The position numbers and the translations under genes were made by a program. From the NCBI RefSeq assembly GCF_000308415.1, contig NZ_BAFS01000276.1, forward strand, positions 1 to 36,666: a DNA stretch of 36,666 nt. Reading direction: 5' to 3'. Each line of letters opens with the position of its first letter. Position 1 is the first letter of the stretch. The notes beneath the pieces are model-generated. The model saw only the letters and a program-made list of their open reading frames with translations, searched no databases and was not told the origin of the DNA. This document shows, piece after piece, positions 1-7,728 of this stretch. Origin of the DNA: Nocardia asiatica NBRC 100129 (GTDB lineage: Bacteria > Actinomycetota > Actinomycetes > Mycobacteriales > Mycobacteriaceae).

Positions 1-156
1 GTACAGGTCCCATCCGTCGACGTACATGGTGTGCAGGACCTGCCAAGGGGTCGGGATGGTGCCGCCCGCGACCTCGAACGCCGCGAGAGCCCACCACACC
101 GCGATCAGTCCGAGCACGCCGATCACCCCGCCGAAGCGCCGCACGCCTTGCCTCAT
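1..156 (-). CDS. ABC transporter permease, SsuC/TauC type (N-terminal part only)
   Basis: Only the first 52 codons are in the window; the rest lies beyond base 1. The start ATG is at 156, and its ATGA overlaps the stop of the upstream ATPase gene by 4 bp, so the two are translationally coupled. A strong Shine-Dalgarno sequence (AAAGGAGGTG) precedes it. The visible protein has a basic N-terminus, one hydrophobic helix (about residues 9-26) and the segment GGTIPTPWQV, which resembles the conserved start of permeases of nitrate/sulfonate/taurine importers. Inference: inner-membrane subunit of the importer powered by the neighbouring ATPase. The substrate cannot be told from this fragment. Confidence 0.75.
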   Translation of the reverse strand, partial: MRQGVRRFGGVIGVLGLIAVWWALAAFEVAGGTIPTPWQVLHTMYVDGWDLY

Positions 157-965
157 GCGACACCTCCTTTCCCCGCGGTGCCGAACAGCAGCTCCGACAG
201 GTAGTCGTGCAGCTTGTGGAATTCCGGCGTGCGCATCATCTCCGGCAGCCGCGGGCGCGGCAGGTCGATCTCCACCAGCTCGAGCACCCGCCCCGGCCGC
301 GGGCTCATGACCGCCACCACATCGGAGAGAAAGACCGCCTCCGCGATGCCGTGGGTCACCATCAGCGTGGTCGCGGGCTTTTCGGTCCAGATCCGCAGCA
401 ACTCCAGATTGAGCCGCTGCCTGGTCATGTCGTCGAGCGCGCCGAACGGTTCGTCCAGCAGCAGCACCGTCGGCTGCACCACCAGCGCCCGCGCGATCGA
501 GACGCGCTGGCGCATACCCCCGGACAGCTGGGCGGGCTTGGCCTTCTCGAAACCCTCCAGCCCGACCAGCCGGATCAGGTCGGCGATCCGGCCCTGCTCC
601 GAGGCCATGCCCGCGACCTGCAGCGGCAGCTTGATATTCGACTCCGCCGAGCGCCACGGCAGCAGCGCGGCATCCTGGAACGCGATGCCGAGGGCGTGGC
701 GGCCGCGCAGTTCGGCGGGCGTCGCGCCGTCGATCAGCGCCTTACCCGCGGTCGGTGTCTCCAAGCCGGCGAGGATGCGCAGCACAGTCGACTTGCCACA
801 ACCGGACGGGCCGAGCAGCGAGAGGAACGCCCCCTGCTCGGTGTGCAGATCGACGCTGTCCAACGCCTGCACGGTTTTCCGTCCGACCCGGAATGTCTTG
901 GTCAATCCGCTGAGATGGATTCCGGTCCCCCCGGCGGTATCGCTCTCCGTGCTCATGAGGGCCAC
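153..965 (-). CDS. ABC transporter ATP-binding protein, SsuB/TauB/NrtD family
   Basis: A 270-residue ATPase of a nitrate/sulfonate/taurine-type importer. The Walker A motif GPSGCGKST, the signature LSGGMRQR, Walker B LLLDEPFGALDD and the switch histidine in MVTHGIAEAV are all intact, followed by the SPRPGRV segment usual in this subfamily. The start is taken as GTG at 965 because TGAGGTG lies 9 nt upstream; an in-frame ATG at 956 is the alternative. Its stop overlaps the start of the permease gene. Substrates of close relatives include sulfonates, nitrate, taurine and pyrimidine precursors. The divergent pnuC-like gene hints at a vitamin or precursor role, but that is only a guess from position. 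Confidence 0.9.
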   Translation of the reverse strand: MALMSTESDTAGGTGIHLSGLTKTFRVGRKTVQALDSVDLHTEQGAFLSLLGPSGCGKSTVLRILAGLETPTAGKALIDGATPAELRGRHALGIAFQDAALLPWRSAESNIKLPLQVAGMASEQGRIADLIRLVGLEGFEKAKPAQLSGGMRQRVSIARALVVQPTVLLLDEPFGALDDMTRQRLNLELLRIWTEKPATTLMVTHGIAEAVFLSDVVAVMSPRPGRVLELVEIDLPRPRLPEMMRTPEFHKLHDYLSELLFGTAGKGGVA

Positions 966-1110
966 CCTAGGAGCACCTCATTGCATGGGCGTTGCGATTC
1001 GCGTCGCCGGATTGCGCAATCGTTACGGTCCGCACCGCGGCCGCGGGGCGGATTTCGAATCGCCGCGATCCGCTCGGATGAGATATGCCCCGCCGCGGGT
1101 TACACGACAG

Positions 1111-1800
1111 GTGAACCCGGTCATCACGCTGCTGGACGCCAAGTTGCACGTCGCGGGGTCGGAGATGCTCTGGCGCGAGGTGATCGGCAACGGGTTCGGC
1201 CTGGCCTCCGCGATCGGCGGCATGCGACGGCGAGTATGGGCCTGGCCGGTCGGTATCGCCGGGAACGCCCTGCTGTTCACCGTGTTCCTCGGCGGCGTGT
1301 TCCACACTCCACAGCAGCTGGACATGGCCGGGCAGGCCGGACGCCAGCTGATGTTCGTCGCGGTCAGCCTGTACGGGTGGTGGAGCTGGTATCGGCACGC
1401 CGCCCGCGAGACCGGGCTCGAGCATCGCGGCGTCGATCCGCGCTGGGCCGGCCGGCGCGAACGCGTCGTCATGGTGGCGGCGATGCTCGCGGGCACGGTG
1501 GTGTTCGCCCAGCTGTTCGCGTGGCTCGGCTCGTATGGTCCGTGGGCCGAGGCATGGATCTTCACCGGATCGGTGCTGGCCACCTACGGCATGGCAAGGG
1601 GGCTGGCCGAGTTCTGGTTGATCTGGATCGCGGTCGACCTGGTCGGCGTCCCGCTGCTGGTGCGGGCGGGTTACTACCCGTCAGCCGCTTTGTATCTCGT
1701 CTACGCGGGCTTCGTGGCGTGGGGATTCGTCGTCTGGACCCGCGGGATGCGGCAGGGCGCGCGGATTGCGCGGCCGCTGGAACCGGCCGCCGCCCGCTGA
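1111..1800 (+). CDS. pnuC: PnuC-family nicotinamide mononucleoside/riboside transporter
   Basis: An integral membrane protein of about 229 residues with seven or so hydrophobic helices and no nucleotide-binding domain, as expected for PnuC facilitators that take up nicotinamide riboside or related vitamins for NAD synthesis. Family hallmarks visible are LWREVIGNGFGLASAIGG near the N-terminus, the following VWAWPVGIAGN segment, YGWWSWYRH in the middle, and FWLIWIAVDLVGVPLL near the C-terminus. The GTG at 1111 gives the length typical of actinobacterial members; an in-frame ATG at 1078 would add 11 residues. No riboswitch is recognisable upstream. It is divergent from the SsuB-type gene and convergent with the DeoR-family regulator. 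The exact substrate (nicotinamide riboside versus another vitamin) is not decided by sequence alone. Confidence 0.85.
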   Translation: MNPVITLLDAKLHVAGSEMLWREVIGNGFGLASAIGGMRRRVWAWPVGIAGNALLFTVFLGGVFHTPQQLDMAGQAGRQLMFVAVSLYGWWSWYRHAARETGLEHRGVDPRWAGRRERVVMVAAMLAGTVVFAQLFAWLGSYGPWAEAWIFTGSVLATYGMARGLAEFWLIWIAVDLVGVPLLVRAGYYPSAALYLVYAGFVAWGFVVWTRGMRQGARIARPLEPAAAR

Positions 1801-1825
1801 CCACCGCGAACGCGGTCCGGCGTGC

Positions 1826-2617
1826 CTACACCACGTCCACCCGCACGCCCGCGGCTCGGATCTTCTCCACCGCGGCCGGATCGGCGTCGGCGTCGGTGAC
1901 CAGCACGTGGACCTGTTCGATGCCGCAGATGCGGGCCAGCGCCGTGCGCTCGAGCTTGTCGCCCGTGGCCACCACCAGCACCCGCCCGGAACGCCGCACC
2001 ATCTCGGTGGTCACCCCGGCCTCGTCGATGTGCCTGCACTGGGCGCCGCCCTCGGCGGAGATCGCGTTCACGCCGAGCACGAGATCATCGAGCCGCAATT
2101 GCGCCAGCGCCCGCTCCGCCAGCGGCCCGTGCAACTCGTAGGACTCCCGCCGCGCCACCCCGCCCAGGACGATGGTGCGCATGTGCGGCCGCAGCACCAT
2201 CTCGCCCGCGATGTTCAGCGCGTTGGTGACGATCGTCAGCTGCTCGTCACCGGTCGCTCCGAGGTCGGTGCGCCCGGCCAGCGCCCTGGCCACGGCCGTG
2301 GTGGTGGTGCCGCCGTTCATACCGACCACCGCGTGCGGGTCCACCAGCGCGGCGGCGTGTTCGGCGATGCGCTGCTTGGCCTCGCCCGCCGACTGCCGGT
2401 ACCGCGCGGGCAGGTCGTAGGCCACCGAGGTCGCCACCACACCGCCGTGCGTTCTGGTCGCCAACTGCTGTTCGGCGAGCGCGGTGAAATCGCGGCGCAC
2501 CGTCGCGGCGGACACGCCGAGCCGCTCGGCGGCCTCCTCCACCGAGAGCCGACCGGATTCGGCGAGCAGCTCCAGCAACCGGTTCCATCGTTGCGGACGA
2601 TCCGTCGGTCCGGTCAT
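1826..2617 (-). CDS. DeoR/GlpR-family transcriptional repressor, AgaR-like
   Basis: A 263-residue DeoR-family regulator. Residues about 8-60 form the winged helix-turn-helix (ESGRLSVEEAAERLGVSAAT, then VRRDF), followed by the THGGV segment. The rest is the DeoR C-terminal sensor domain, with the phosphosugar-binding loop MNGGTTTT in place of the more common GSGTT. Start chosen at ATG 2617; the open frame continues upstream to 2704, but that part has poor coding character. It ends the minus-strand gene set of the amino-sugar locus. Members of this family (AgaR, GlpR, LacR) respond to sugar phosphates, so a role as repressor of the transporter and catabolic genes, relieved by a phosphorylated amino sugar or tagatose phosphate, is a reasonable inference. 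Confidence 0.82.
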   Translation of the reverse strand: MTGPTDRPQRWNRLLELLAESGRLSVEEAAERLGVSAATVRRDFTALAEQQLATRTHGGVVATSVAYDLPARYRQSAGEAKQRIAEHAAALVDPHAVVGMNGGTTTTAVARALAGRTDLGATGDEQLTIVTNALNIAGEMVLRPHMRTIVLGGVARRESYELHGPLAERALAQLRLDDLVLGVNAISAEGGAQCRHIDEAGVTTEMVRRSGRVLVVATGDKLERTALARICGIEQVHVLVTDADADPAAVEKIRAAGVRVDVV

Positions 2618-2746
2618 CTCACACCGCCCGTTCGCCGCGCCCGGCGGACGTCGTGCGGAAACCTGCTGTTTGGGCGAGCACGTGAACAATATGAACACAC
2701 GCACCCGCCGACCATGGATATTCCCCAGGTCCGACGCCGGGCCGGG

Positions 2747-3490
2747 TCAGGACAGCTCGGCCTCGGCTGCCGGTCTGGGCCGCAGCGTCGGCGTGTCGCA
2801 GGCGCGCCCGGCCTGATCTTCCGCATCCGGGCCGGCGCCGGGTCGGGACAGACCGGAATTCACGAAATAGGCGATCTCCGCGCAGATCTCGTCCAGACCC
2901 ACCGCCGTGTCCGGCGCTGTGCTCTGCACCATTTCCTGGGCGAGGGAGGTGACCGCGCCGATCACGGCCAGCGCGAACAGATCGAAACGCCGCGGGCCGG
3001 TCTCGCCGCGGCCGACAGCGCGTTCGGCCTCGCTGATCAGCAACGCCGACAGCAAGCGGCGCTGCTGCCTGCGCCACTCCTCCACCGCGGCGCTCACGCC
3101 GACCACCTCGACGTAGCACACCCGCGCACAGCGGGCATCGGCGCACGTGACGCCCAGATACGCACGGAAACTCGCCACCACGCGCGCGGGCAGCGGCTCG
3201 TTCTCGGTGGCCGCCAGCGCCGTGAGCGCGCACTCCAGTGCCCGGGAGGTGATCCGATTCGCCAAGGCGATGAGCAGCGCCTCGCGACTGCCCATGTCCT
3301 CGTAGAAGCTGCGCGTGGAGACGTTCGCCAGGGTGCAGAGGCGCTCGATGGAGGTGGCCGCGTAACCCTGGGTGCCGAATAGTTCGAGGGCGGCATCGAT
3401 CAACCGGGTCTGCCGTTGGGCCACCCGCTGTTCCTTGGACAGCCCGCCGTAGCTGCGACCGTCCTTGGGTCCGTGATCCCGCAGTGTCAC
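2747..3490 (-). CDS. TetR/AcrR-family transcriptional regulator
   Basis: A 247-residue TetR-type regulator. The N-terminal HTH spans about residues 25-70 (IDAALELFGTQGYAATSIER, then LCTLANVSTRSFYEDMGSRE), and the C-terminal ligand domain is of no recognised subtype. The last 30 residues are polar and probably disordered. GTG at 3490 is the start: a TAGCAT hexamer ends 6 nt before it and no Shine-Dalgarno sequence is present, so the mRNA is probably leaderless. The gene lies between the sugar permease operon and the AgaR-like regulator on the same strand. It could be a second regulator of the locus or an unrelated insertion; nothing in the sequence decides this. Confidence 0.82.
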   Translation of the reverse strand: MTLRDHGPKDGRSYGGLSKEQRVAQRQTRLIDAALELFGTQGYAATSIERLCTLANVSTRSFYEDMGSREALLIALANRITSRALECALTALAATENEPLPARVVASFRAYLGVTCADARCARVCYVEVVGVSAAVEEWRRQQRRLLSALLISEAERAVGRGETGPRRFDLFALAVIGAVTSLAQEMVQSTAPDTAVGLDEICAEIAYFVNSGLSRPGAGPDAEDQAGRACDTPTLRPRPAAEAELS

Positions 3491-3496
3491 CGTTCG

Positions 3497-3502
3497 ATGC
3501 TA
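3497..3502 (-). promoter_or_regulatory. Putative -10 element for a leaderless tetR transcript
   Basis: On the minus strand TAGCAT fits the TAnnnT consensus of actinobacterial housekeeping promoters and is followed by 6 nt and then the GTG start at 3490. No good -35 hexamer is visible. This gives the TetR gene its own promoter, separate from the upstream permease operon. Confidence 0.45.
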
Positions 3503-3577
3503 CCGTGCGGCAACCGTCCGGCAGCGCGCCGAACCGCGCTCGCGTCCTGAGCGGCAACGGATTCGATCGCGCGCCGG

Positions 3578-4465
3578 CTATTTCACGCCGCCCGCGGTCA
3601 GTCCCGCCACCAGACGCTTCTCGATGACGGCGAACAGCAGCACCACCGGAATGATGCCGACGGTGGAGATCGCGAACACGTACTGCCACGCCGTGTCGTA
3701 CTGGCCGACGAACTTGGTCAGCGCCACCGACAGCGGCTGATTCTCCGGGGTGGTCAGCACGACCAGGCTCGCGGCGAATTCGTTCCAGCACGCCACCACC
3801 ACGAAGATCGTCGCGGTGACGATGCCGGGCCAGACCAGCGGCAGGCTCACCCGGATCAGCGTCTGCCAGCGGCCGAGTCCGTCCAGCATGGCGGCCTCCT
3901 CGATCTCCACCGGGATCGCGGCGAAGAAGCTGTGCAGGATCCACACCGCGAAGGACAAGTTGAACGCCGCGTTCACCAGGATCATCGCCAACCAGGTGTC
4001 GTTGACGCCGAGCACGAAGAACTCGCGGATCAATCCGGTGACCAGCACGGTGGGCTGCAACATCTGGGTGACCAGCACCACGCCGAGAAACGCCCCGCGC
4101 CCCGGAAAGCGGTGCCGCGCCGTGTAGTACCCCGCCGGTATCGCCACGGCGAGCACCAGCGCGGTGGCGCAGACCGCGATGATGACGGTGCTGGCCAGGT
4201 TGAACGGCAGCGGCGTCTCCGGGGTGTCCCACATCGTGGCGTAGTTGTCCGGGTGCCAGGTCTGCGGCAGATACGTCGGCGGAATGCGCAGGATCTCGGC
4301 CCTGCTCTTCAACGAACCGAGCACCATCACGACGAACGGCAGCAGGAACACCGCGGCGAGCAGTACGCCGACCGCGGTGAGCTCCCAGCGCCGCCGTCCG
4401 GCGCGGGTGGACGACGGCGCGGCGGCCGGGCCGACCTGTTCGCGGGTTGCGGCCCGCGCCGTCAT
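3578..4465 (-). CDS. Sugar ABC transporter permease, MalG/UgpE type
   Basis: A 295-residue inner-membrane permease of the CUT1 carbohydrate importer family. The N-terminus is a short Arg-rich cytoplasmic tail followed by a first helix (ELTAVGVLLAAVFLLPFVVM), and about six membrane segments follow. The EAA loop that docks the ATPase is EIEEAAMLDGLGRWQTLIRV, followed by SLPLVWPGI. The true start is ATG 4465, whose ATGA overlaps the stop of the upstream permease gene by 4 bp. It is the third gene of the binding protein-permease-permease operon. Context (divergent amino-sugar catabolic genes) suggests uptake of GalNAc, GlcNAc or an oligosaccharide containing them. Confidence 0.9.
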   Translation of the reverse strand: MTARAATREQVGPAAAPSSTRAGRRRWELTAVGVLLAAVFLLPFVVMVLGSLKSRAEILRIPPTYLPQTWHPDNYATMWDTPETPLPFNLASTVIIAVCATALVLAVAIPAGYYTARHRFPGRGAFLGVVLVTQMLQPTVLVTGLIREFFVLGVNDTWLAMILVNAAFNLSFAVWILHSFFAAIPVEIEEAAMLDGLGRWQTLIRVSLPLVWPGIVTATIFVVVACWNEFAASLVVLTTPENQPLSVALTKFVGQYDTAWQYVFAISTVGIIPVVLLFAVIEKRLVAGLTAGGVK

Positions 4466-5343
4466 CGGTCGACCTCCCGGGTCGGGCGGACCAGCCGCAC
4501 GTAGATCGCGATGATGACGACGATCAGCGCGAAGTTCAGCACGCTCATCGCGGCGGCGGTGTCGACCTGCTGGTTCTGCCGGATCAGCTTGAACGTGAGC
4601 GTCGTCGTGGTGTCCGCGGCGAACCCGGCGATGCTGCCGGTGATCACCTGCAGGATCGGCAGCGAGTTGAACACGTTGATGATGTTGATGATGGTCGCCA
4701 CCGCGATCGCCGGACGCAGCTGCGGCAAGGTGAGATAGCGGTAGCGCTGCCACGCGCCCGCGCCGTCGACGCGCCCCGCCTCATCGATCTCGGCCGGAAT
4801 GGACTGCAGCCCCGCCAGGATCGTGTAGGTGGTGAACGGCACCGAGACGAACACCGCGACGCCCATCGCCACGAGGAACGCCTGCGTCGGCTGTTTGGTG
4901 AAGCCGTAGCCACGGTCGAGCAGGCCGATGTCCACCAGCAACCGATTGGCGATGCCCACGTCCGGATCGAGCATGTAGTAGAAGATCGTCGTCGTCATCA
5001 CCACAGACGCCGCCCAGGGCACCAGGATCGCCAGTCGCACCGCGGTGCGTCCGGGGAAGTCCTTGTGCAGGAACTGCGCCAGCGCCGCGGACAGCACCAG
5101 AGTGAGCAGCACGACGCCTGCCACCCAGACCACGGTGTGGACCAGCACCGAGCCGAGTTCGGAGATCCCGAACAGGGTGCGGTAGTTGGCCAGTCCGGCG
5201 TTGCCCCGGTCCTGGCCGTAGGCGCTGAGATCCCTGGTGCTGGTCCACACCATGTAGCAGGCCGGGAAGGCGACGATGGCCGCGATCAGGACCAGCGAGG
5301 GTCCGATCCACGGCAACGCCGCCAGTACTCCCCTGCGCCGCAC
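4462..5343 (-). CDS. Sugar ABC transporter permease, MalF/UgpA type
   Basis: A 293-residue CUT1 permease that pairs with the MalG-type subunit encoded next to it. The first helix is LAALPWIGPSLVLIAAIVAF and the EAA loop reads EIDEAGRVDGAGAWQRYRYL followed by TLPQLRPAI. GTG at 5343 is chosen as start because it sits 1 bp after the stop of the binding-protein gene and gives the family length. The open frame extends to 5538, but that extension is Arg/Ser-rich antisense shadow of the binding-protein gene. It shares a 4-bp overlap with the next permease gene. The transporter complex would sit in the cytoplasmic membrane and needs an ATPase encoded elsewhere. Confidence 0.9.
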   Translation of the reverse strand: MRRRGVLAALPWIGPSLVLIAAIVAFPACYMVWTSTRDLSAYGQDRGNAGLANYRTLFGISELGSVLVHTVVWVAGVVLLTLVLSAALAQFLHKDFPGRTAVRLAILVPWAASVVMTTTIFYYMLDPDVGIANRLLVDIGLLDRGYGFTKQPTQAFLVAMGVAVFVSVPFTTYTILAGLQSIPAEIDEAGRVDGAGAWQRYRYLTLPQLRPAIAVATIINIINVFNSLPILQVITGSIAGFAADTTTTLTFKLIRQNQQVDTAAAMSVLNFALIVVIIAIYVRLVRPTREVDR

Positions 5344-5344
5344 G

Positions 5345-6595
5345 CTAGTTCGCGGCTTCCTGGATGCGGCGCAACACCTGCGCCGGGTCCGCGCCCTGCC
5401 CGATGGTGCCCATCTGCTGGCGGATGGCGCCCTGCGCCGCGGCCCACTTCGGGTTGTTGCTCGGGTAGAACCGCGCCACCGGCAGCGTGGCGGCGAACGC
5501 TTTGGTGACCGGGTCCTCGGCGAGCGCCGTCGCGGCACTGTGCGTGATCGGGATGAAGCCCTCGTGCTGGACGAAGTTCGCGTACACCGCGGCGGAGTAG
5601 AAGTAGTCGAGGAACTTCTTGATCGACTCCGCCTTGGCGCCGTCCTTCTTGAACGCCATCAGGTGATCGGCCACGCCGAGGGTGACCGGCGAGCCGGTCT
5701 TGGTCGGCGAGGGCGCGGTCGCGTAGCGCAGGCCCGGGTTCTTGGCGAGGATCTGGGCGATGGTGGGCGGCAGTCCCTCGATCATGCCGATCTTGCCCTG
5801 GATGAAGGCGTTGATCACGTCCTTGCGGTCGGTCGCGCCCGGATTGGGCTGCGTGGCACCGGCATCGATGAGATCACGCATGGCCCGCACCCCCTCCAGA
5901 TTCTGCGGGGTGTCCACGGTGATCCGGTCACCGTCGGCCCAGGAGCCGCCCGCGCCGAAGGTCCAGATGGAGGTTTCGCCCTGCGCTTCCTCGCTGCCCA
6001 GCGGCAGGCCGTATCCGGAGACGCCGCCGCCGAGCGCCTGGATCTTCTTCGCCGCGTCGGTCAGCTCGGCCCAGTTCTTCGGCGGTCGGGCTATGCCCGC
6101 TCGCTCGAACAGTTCGGTGTTGTAGAACAGGGTGCGGGTGGAGGCGAACAGCGGCAGCGCGTACTGGGTGCCGTTCAGCGCCGCGTTCTGCGCGAAGACG
6201 GGCTGGATGTCGGCCAGCACCGGCGCGGAGACGATCTCGGTCGCCGGGTAGAGCAGGCCGTCGCTCGCGAAGCCCGCGTAGGCGTCGATGTTCAGGATGT
6301 CCGGGGTGGTCGACTGCGACTGCAGTTTGGTGCGCACCACGTCGTTGATCGAGTTCCACGACTCCATCTGCACGGTGACGCTGATCCCCGGATTCTGCTT
6401 CTCGAACTCGGCGACGATGCCTTCCCACAGCGCCTTGGTGCCCGTGGCGCCGTCGCTGTAGACCGGGGCGAGGAAATTGATCGTGGTATCGGAGTCCGCG
6501 GCATTCTTCGGACCGAACCCGCAGGACGAGAGGGCCAGCGCGACGCCGGTGACCATCGCGACGCCGGCGAGCACGCGGTGGAAGGGTCTTTTCAC
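5345..6595 (-). CDS. Sugar-binding lipoprotein of a CUT1 ABC importer
   Basis: A 416-residue extracytoplasmic solute-binding protein (SBP_bac_1 family). The signal peptide has a basic start (MKRPFHR), a hydrophobic core and a lipobox ending at Cys25 (LSSC), so the mature protein is predicted to be lipid-anchored. Family features include INFLAPVYSDGATG near the start of the mature part, LWEGIVAEFEKQNPGISV, and a C-terminal segment with helix-rich sugar-binding-protein character. Start GTG at 6595 has AAAGG about 10 nt upstream. It is the first gene of the transport operon and is divergent from the SIS-domain gene, with a shared control region of about 160 bp. Inference from context: it captures an N-acetylated hexosamine or a glycan fragment. 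Confidence 0.9.
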   Translation of the reverse strand: MKRPFHRVLAGVAMVTGVALALSSCGFGPKNAADSDTTINFLAPVYSDGATGTKALWEGIVAEFEKQNPGISVTVQMESWNSINDVVRTKLQSQSTTPDILNIDAYAGFASDGLLYPATEIVSAPVLADIQPVFAQNAALNGTQYALPLFASTRTLFYNTELFERAGIARPPKNWAELTDAAKKIQALGGGVSGYGLPLGSEEAQGETSIWTFGAGGSWADGDRITVDTPQNLEGVRAMRDLIDAGATQPNPGATDRKDVINAFIQGKIGMIEGLPPTIAQILAKNPGLRYATAPSPTKTGSPVTLGVADHLMAFKKDGAKAESIKKFLDYFYSAAVYANFVQHEGFIPITHSAATALAEDPVTKAFAATLPVARFYPSNNPKWAAAQGAIRQQMGTIGQGADPAQVLRRIQEAAN

Positions 6596-6682
6596 GAGCA
6601 GAACCTTTCAGATTTACCCACCCCGCGCCAGCGCAGGCGCCGATGATGGGAGGACGCACCGTCCGTGCACCCGAATGTAGCC

Positions 6683-6736
6683 CGAATGGTGATCATTCGT
6701 GACCGATTTGCTTGTTTATTTGACATGAACGATCAC
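6683..6736. promoter_or_regulatory. Candidate operator with inverted repeats in the divergent control region of the amino-sugar locus
   Basis: Two related half-elements face each other: GTGATCATTCGTGA at 6689-6702 and, on the opposite strand, GTGATCGTTCATGT at 6736-6723, matching at 11 of 14 positions. The left one also lies inside a 17-bp palindrome, CGAATG-GTGAT-CATTCG, at 6683-6699. Both lie between the binding-protein gene (start 6595) and the SIS gene (start 6756). DeoR-family repressors commonly bind repeated elements in such divergent regions, so the AgaR-like regulator is the first candidate to bind here; the TetR protein is the alternative. Confidence 0.5.
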
Positions 6737-6749
6737 GGGAGGTTTAGCT
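6720..6749 (+). promoter_or_regulatory. Possible promoter of the SIS/ROK/nagA/pfkB operon
   Basis: A perfect -35 TTGACA at 6720-6725 overlaps the right-hand operator half. A weak -10 (TTAGCT, 6744-6749) follows after 18 bp and ends 6 nt before the GTG at 6756, which would make the transcript leaderless. A GGGAGG at 6738-6743 could instead act as a distant ribosome binding site. The overlap of -35 and operator would fit repression. Confidence 0.4.
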
Positions 6750-6755
6750 GTCCCG

Positions 6756-7667
6756 GTGCCAACGCCTGTCGACCACACGCCGGAACCGCACTTGGCCACC
6801 GAGGTGGCCACCCAGCCCGACGACTGGACGCGTGCGGCGACCGTCGCCGCCGACCATCTCGCCGCACTGCCGAGGCCGGGCGAGCGGGTAGCCGTGATCG
6901 GCTGCGGCACGTCGTATTTCATGTCCCGCGCGATCGCGGCGCTGCGCGAGGACGCCGGTCTCGGGATCACCGACGCCTGGCCCGCCAGCGCGGTCCGCGA
7001 GCGCGGATACGACCGCTACCTGGTGATCTGCCGCTCCGGCACGACCACCGAAGTGGTGCGTGCCATGCGAGCGATCCCGGCGCGGACGCCGCGCGCGGTG
7101 ATCTGTTCCAGCCCCGGCACCCCCGTTCTCGAGCTGGGCGATCCGATTCTCATCGACCAAGTCGACGAGCGGTCGGTGGTGCAGACCCGCTTCGCGACCA
7201 CGACCTTGGCCATCCTGCGCAGCCATCTGGGCGAAGACCTGGCCCCGGTGATCGCCCAGGCGCGCGCGGCACTCGCCGAGGACCCCGCCGAGTCGCTGGC
7301 CGCGGTGCGCGGCGCCGACCAGATCAGCTTCGTCGGCATGGGATTCGCCGCGGCCATCGCCGACGAGGCCGCGCTCAAGCTGCGCGAATCCTGCCGGTCC
7401 TGGACCGAGGCGTATCCGGCCACCGAGTACCGCCACGGGCCGATCACCATCTCGGCGCCCGGCCGCGCGGTCTGGGCCTTCGGACCGCTGGAGCCGGATT
7501 TCGCCGCCGACGTGGCCGCCACCGGAGCGCATCTGGAACACCGCGACATCGACCCGATGGCGGATCTGCTCCGGGTGCACCGGCTCTGCCTGCTGCGTTC
7601 CGCCGATCTGGGGCTCGACCCCGACCACCCGCGCGGCCTGAATCGCTCCGTGGTCCTGAACTCGTGA
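6756..7667 (+). CDS. agaS: SIS-domain sugar-phosphate deaminase/isomerase, AgaS / NagB-II type
   Basis: A 303-residue protein with two SIS (sugar isomerase) domains and no glutaminase domain. The first has VIGCGTSYF at about residues 47-55 and the phosphate-binding SGTTTEV loop; the second has FVGMGFAAAIADEAALKLRE followed by EAYPATEYRHGPI, the conserved HGP motif of GlmS-like isomerases. Such free-standing proteins are AgaS (galactosamine-6-P to tagatose-6-P plus ammonia) or NagB-II (glucosamine-6-P to fructose-6-P). The PfkB kinase and class II aldolase downstream favour the AgaS reaction. It is the first gene of the plus-strand operon. The symbol is tentative, since AgaS and NagB-II cannot be separated by motifs alone. 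Confidence 0.75.
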   Translation: MPTPVDHTPEPHLATEVATQPDDWTRAATVAADHLAALPRPGERVAVIGCGTSYFMSRAIAALREDAGLGITDAWPASAVRERGYDRYLVICRSGTTTEVVRAMRAIPARTPRAVICSSPGTPVLELGDPILIDQVDERSVVQTRFATTTLAILRSHLGEDLAPVIAQARAALAEDPAESLAAVRGADQISFVGMGFAAAIADEAALKLRESCRSWTEAYPATEYRHGPITISAPGRAVWAFGPLEPDFAADVAATGAHLEHRDIDPMADLLRVHRLCLLRSADLGLDPDHPRGLNRSVVLNS

Positions 7668-7728
7668 GCGAGGCGTGACATCACCGCAGGCCACGGGTGC
7701 ACCGGCGCGGGAGTCGCCAGGAGCTACT

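Noticed and set aside
966..1110. A possible vitamin riboswitch before pnuC
   Set aside because: No conserved TPP, NAD or preQ1 motif was recognised in the 145-bp gap.
207..2141. Long plus-strand open frames across the ABC ATPase and DeoR genes
   Set aside because: They are antisense shadows caused by high GC; composition is Arg/His-rich low complexity, and the minus-strand frames carry intact family motifs.
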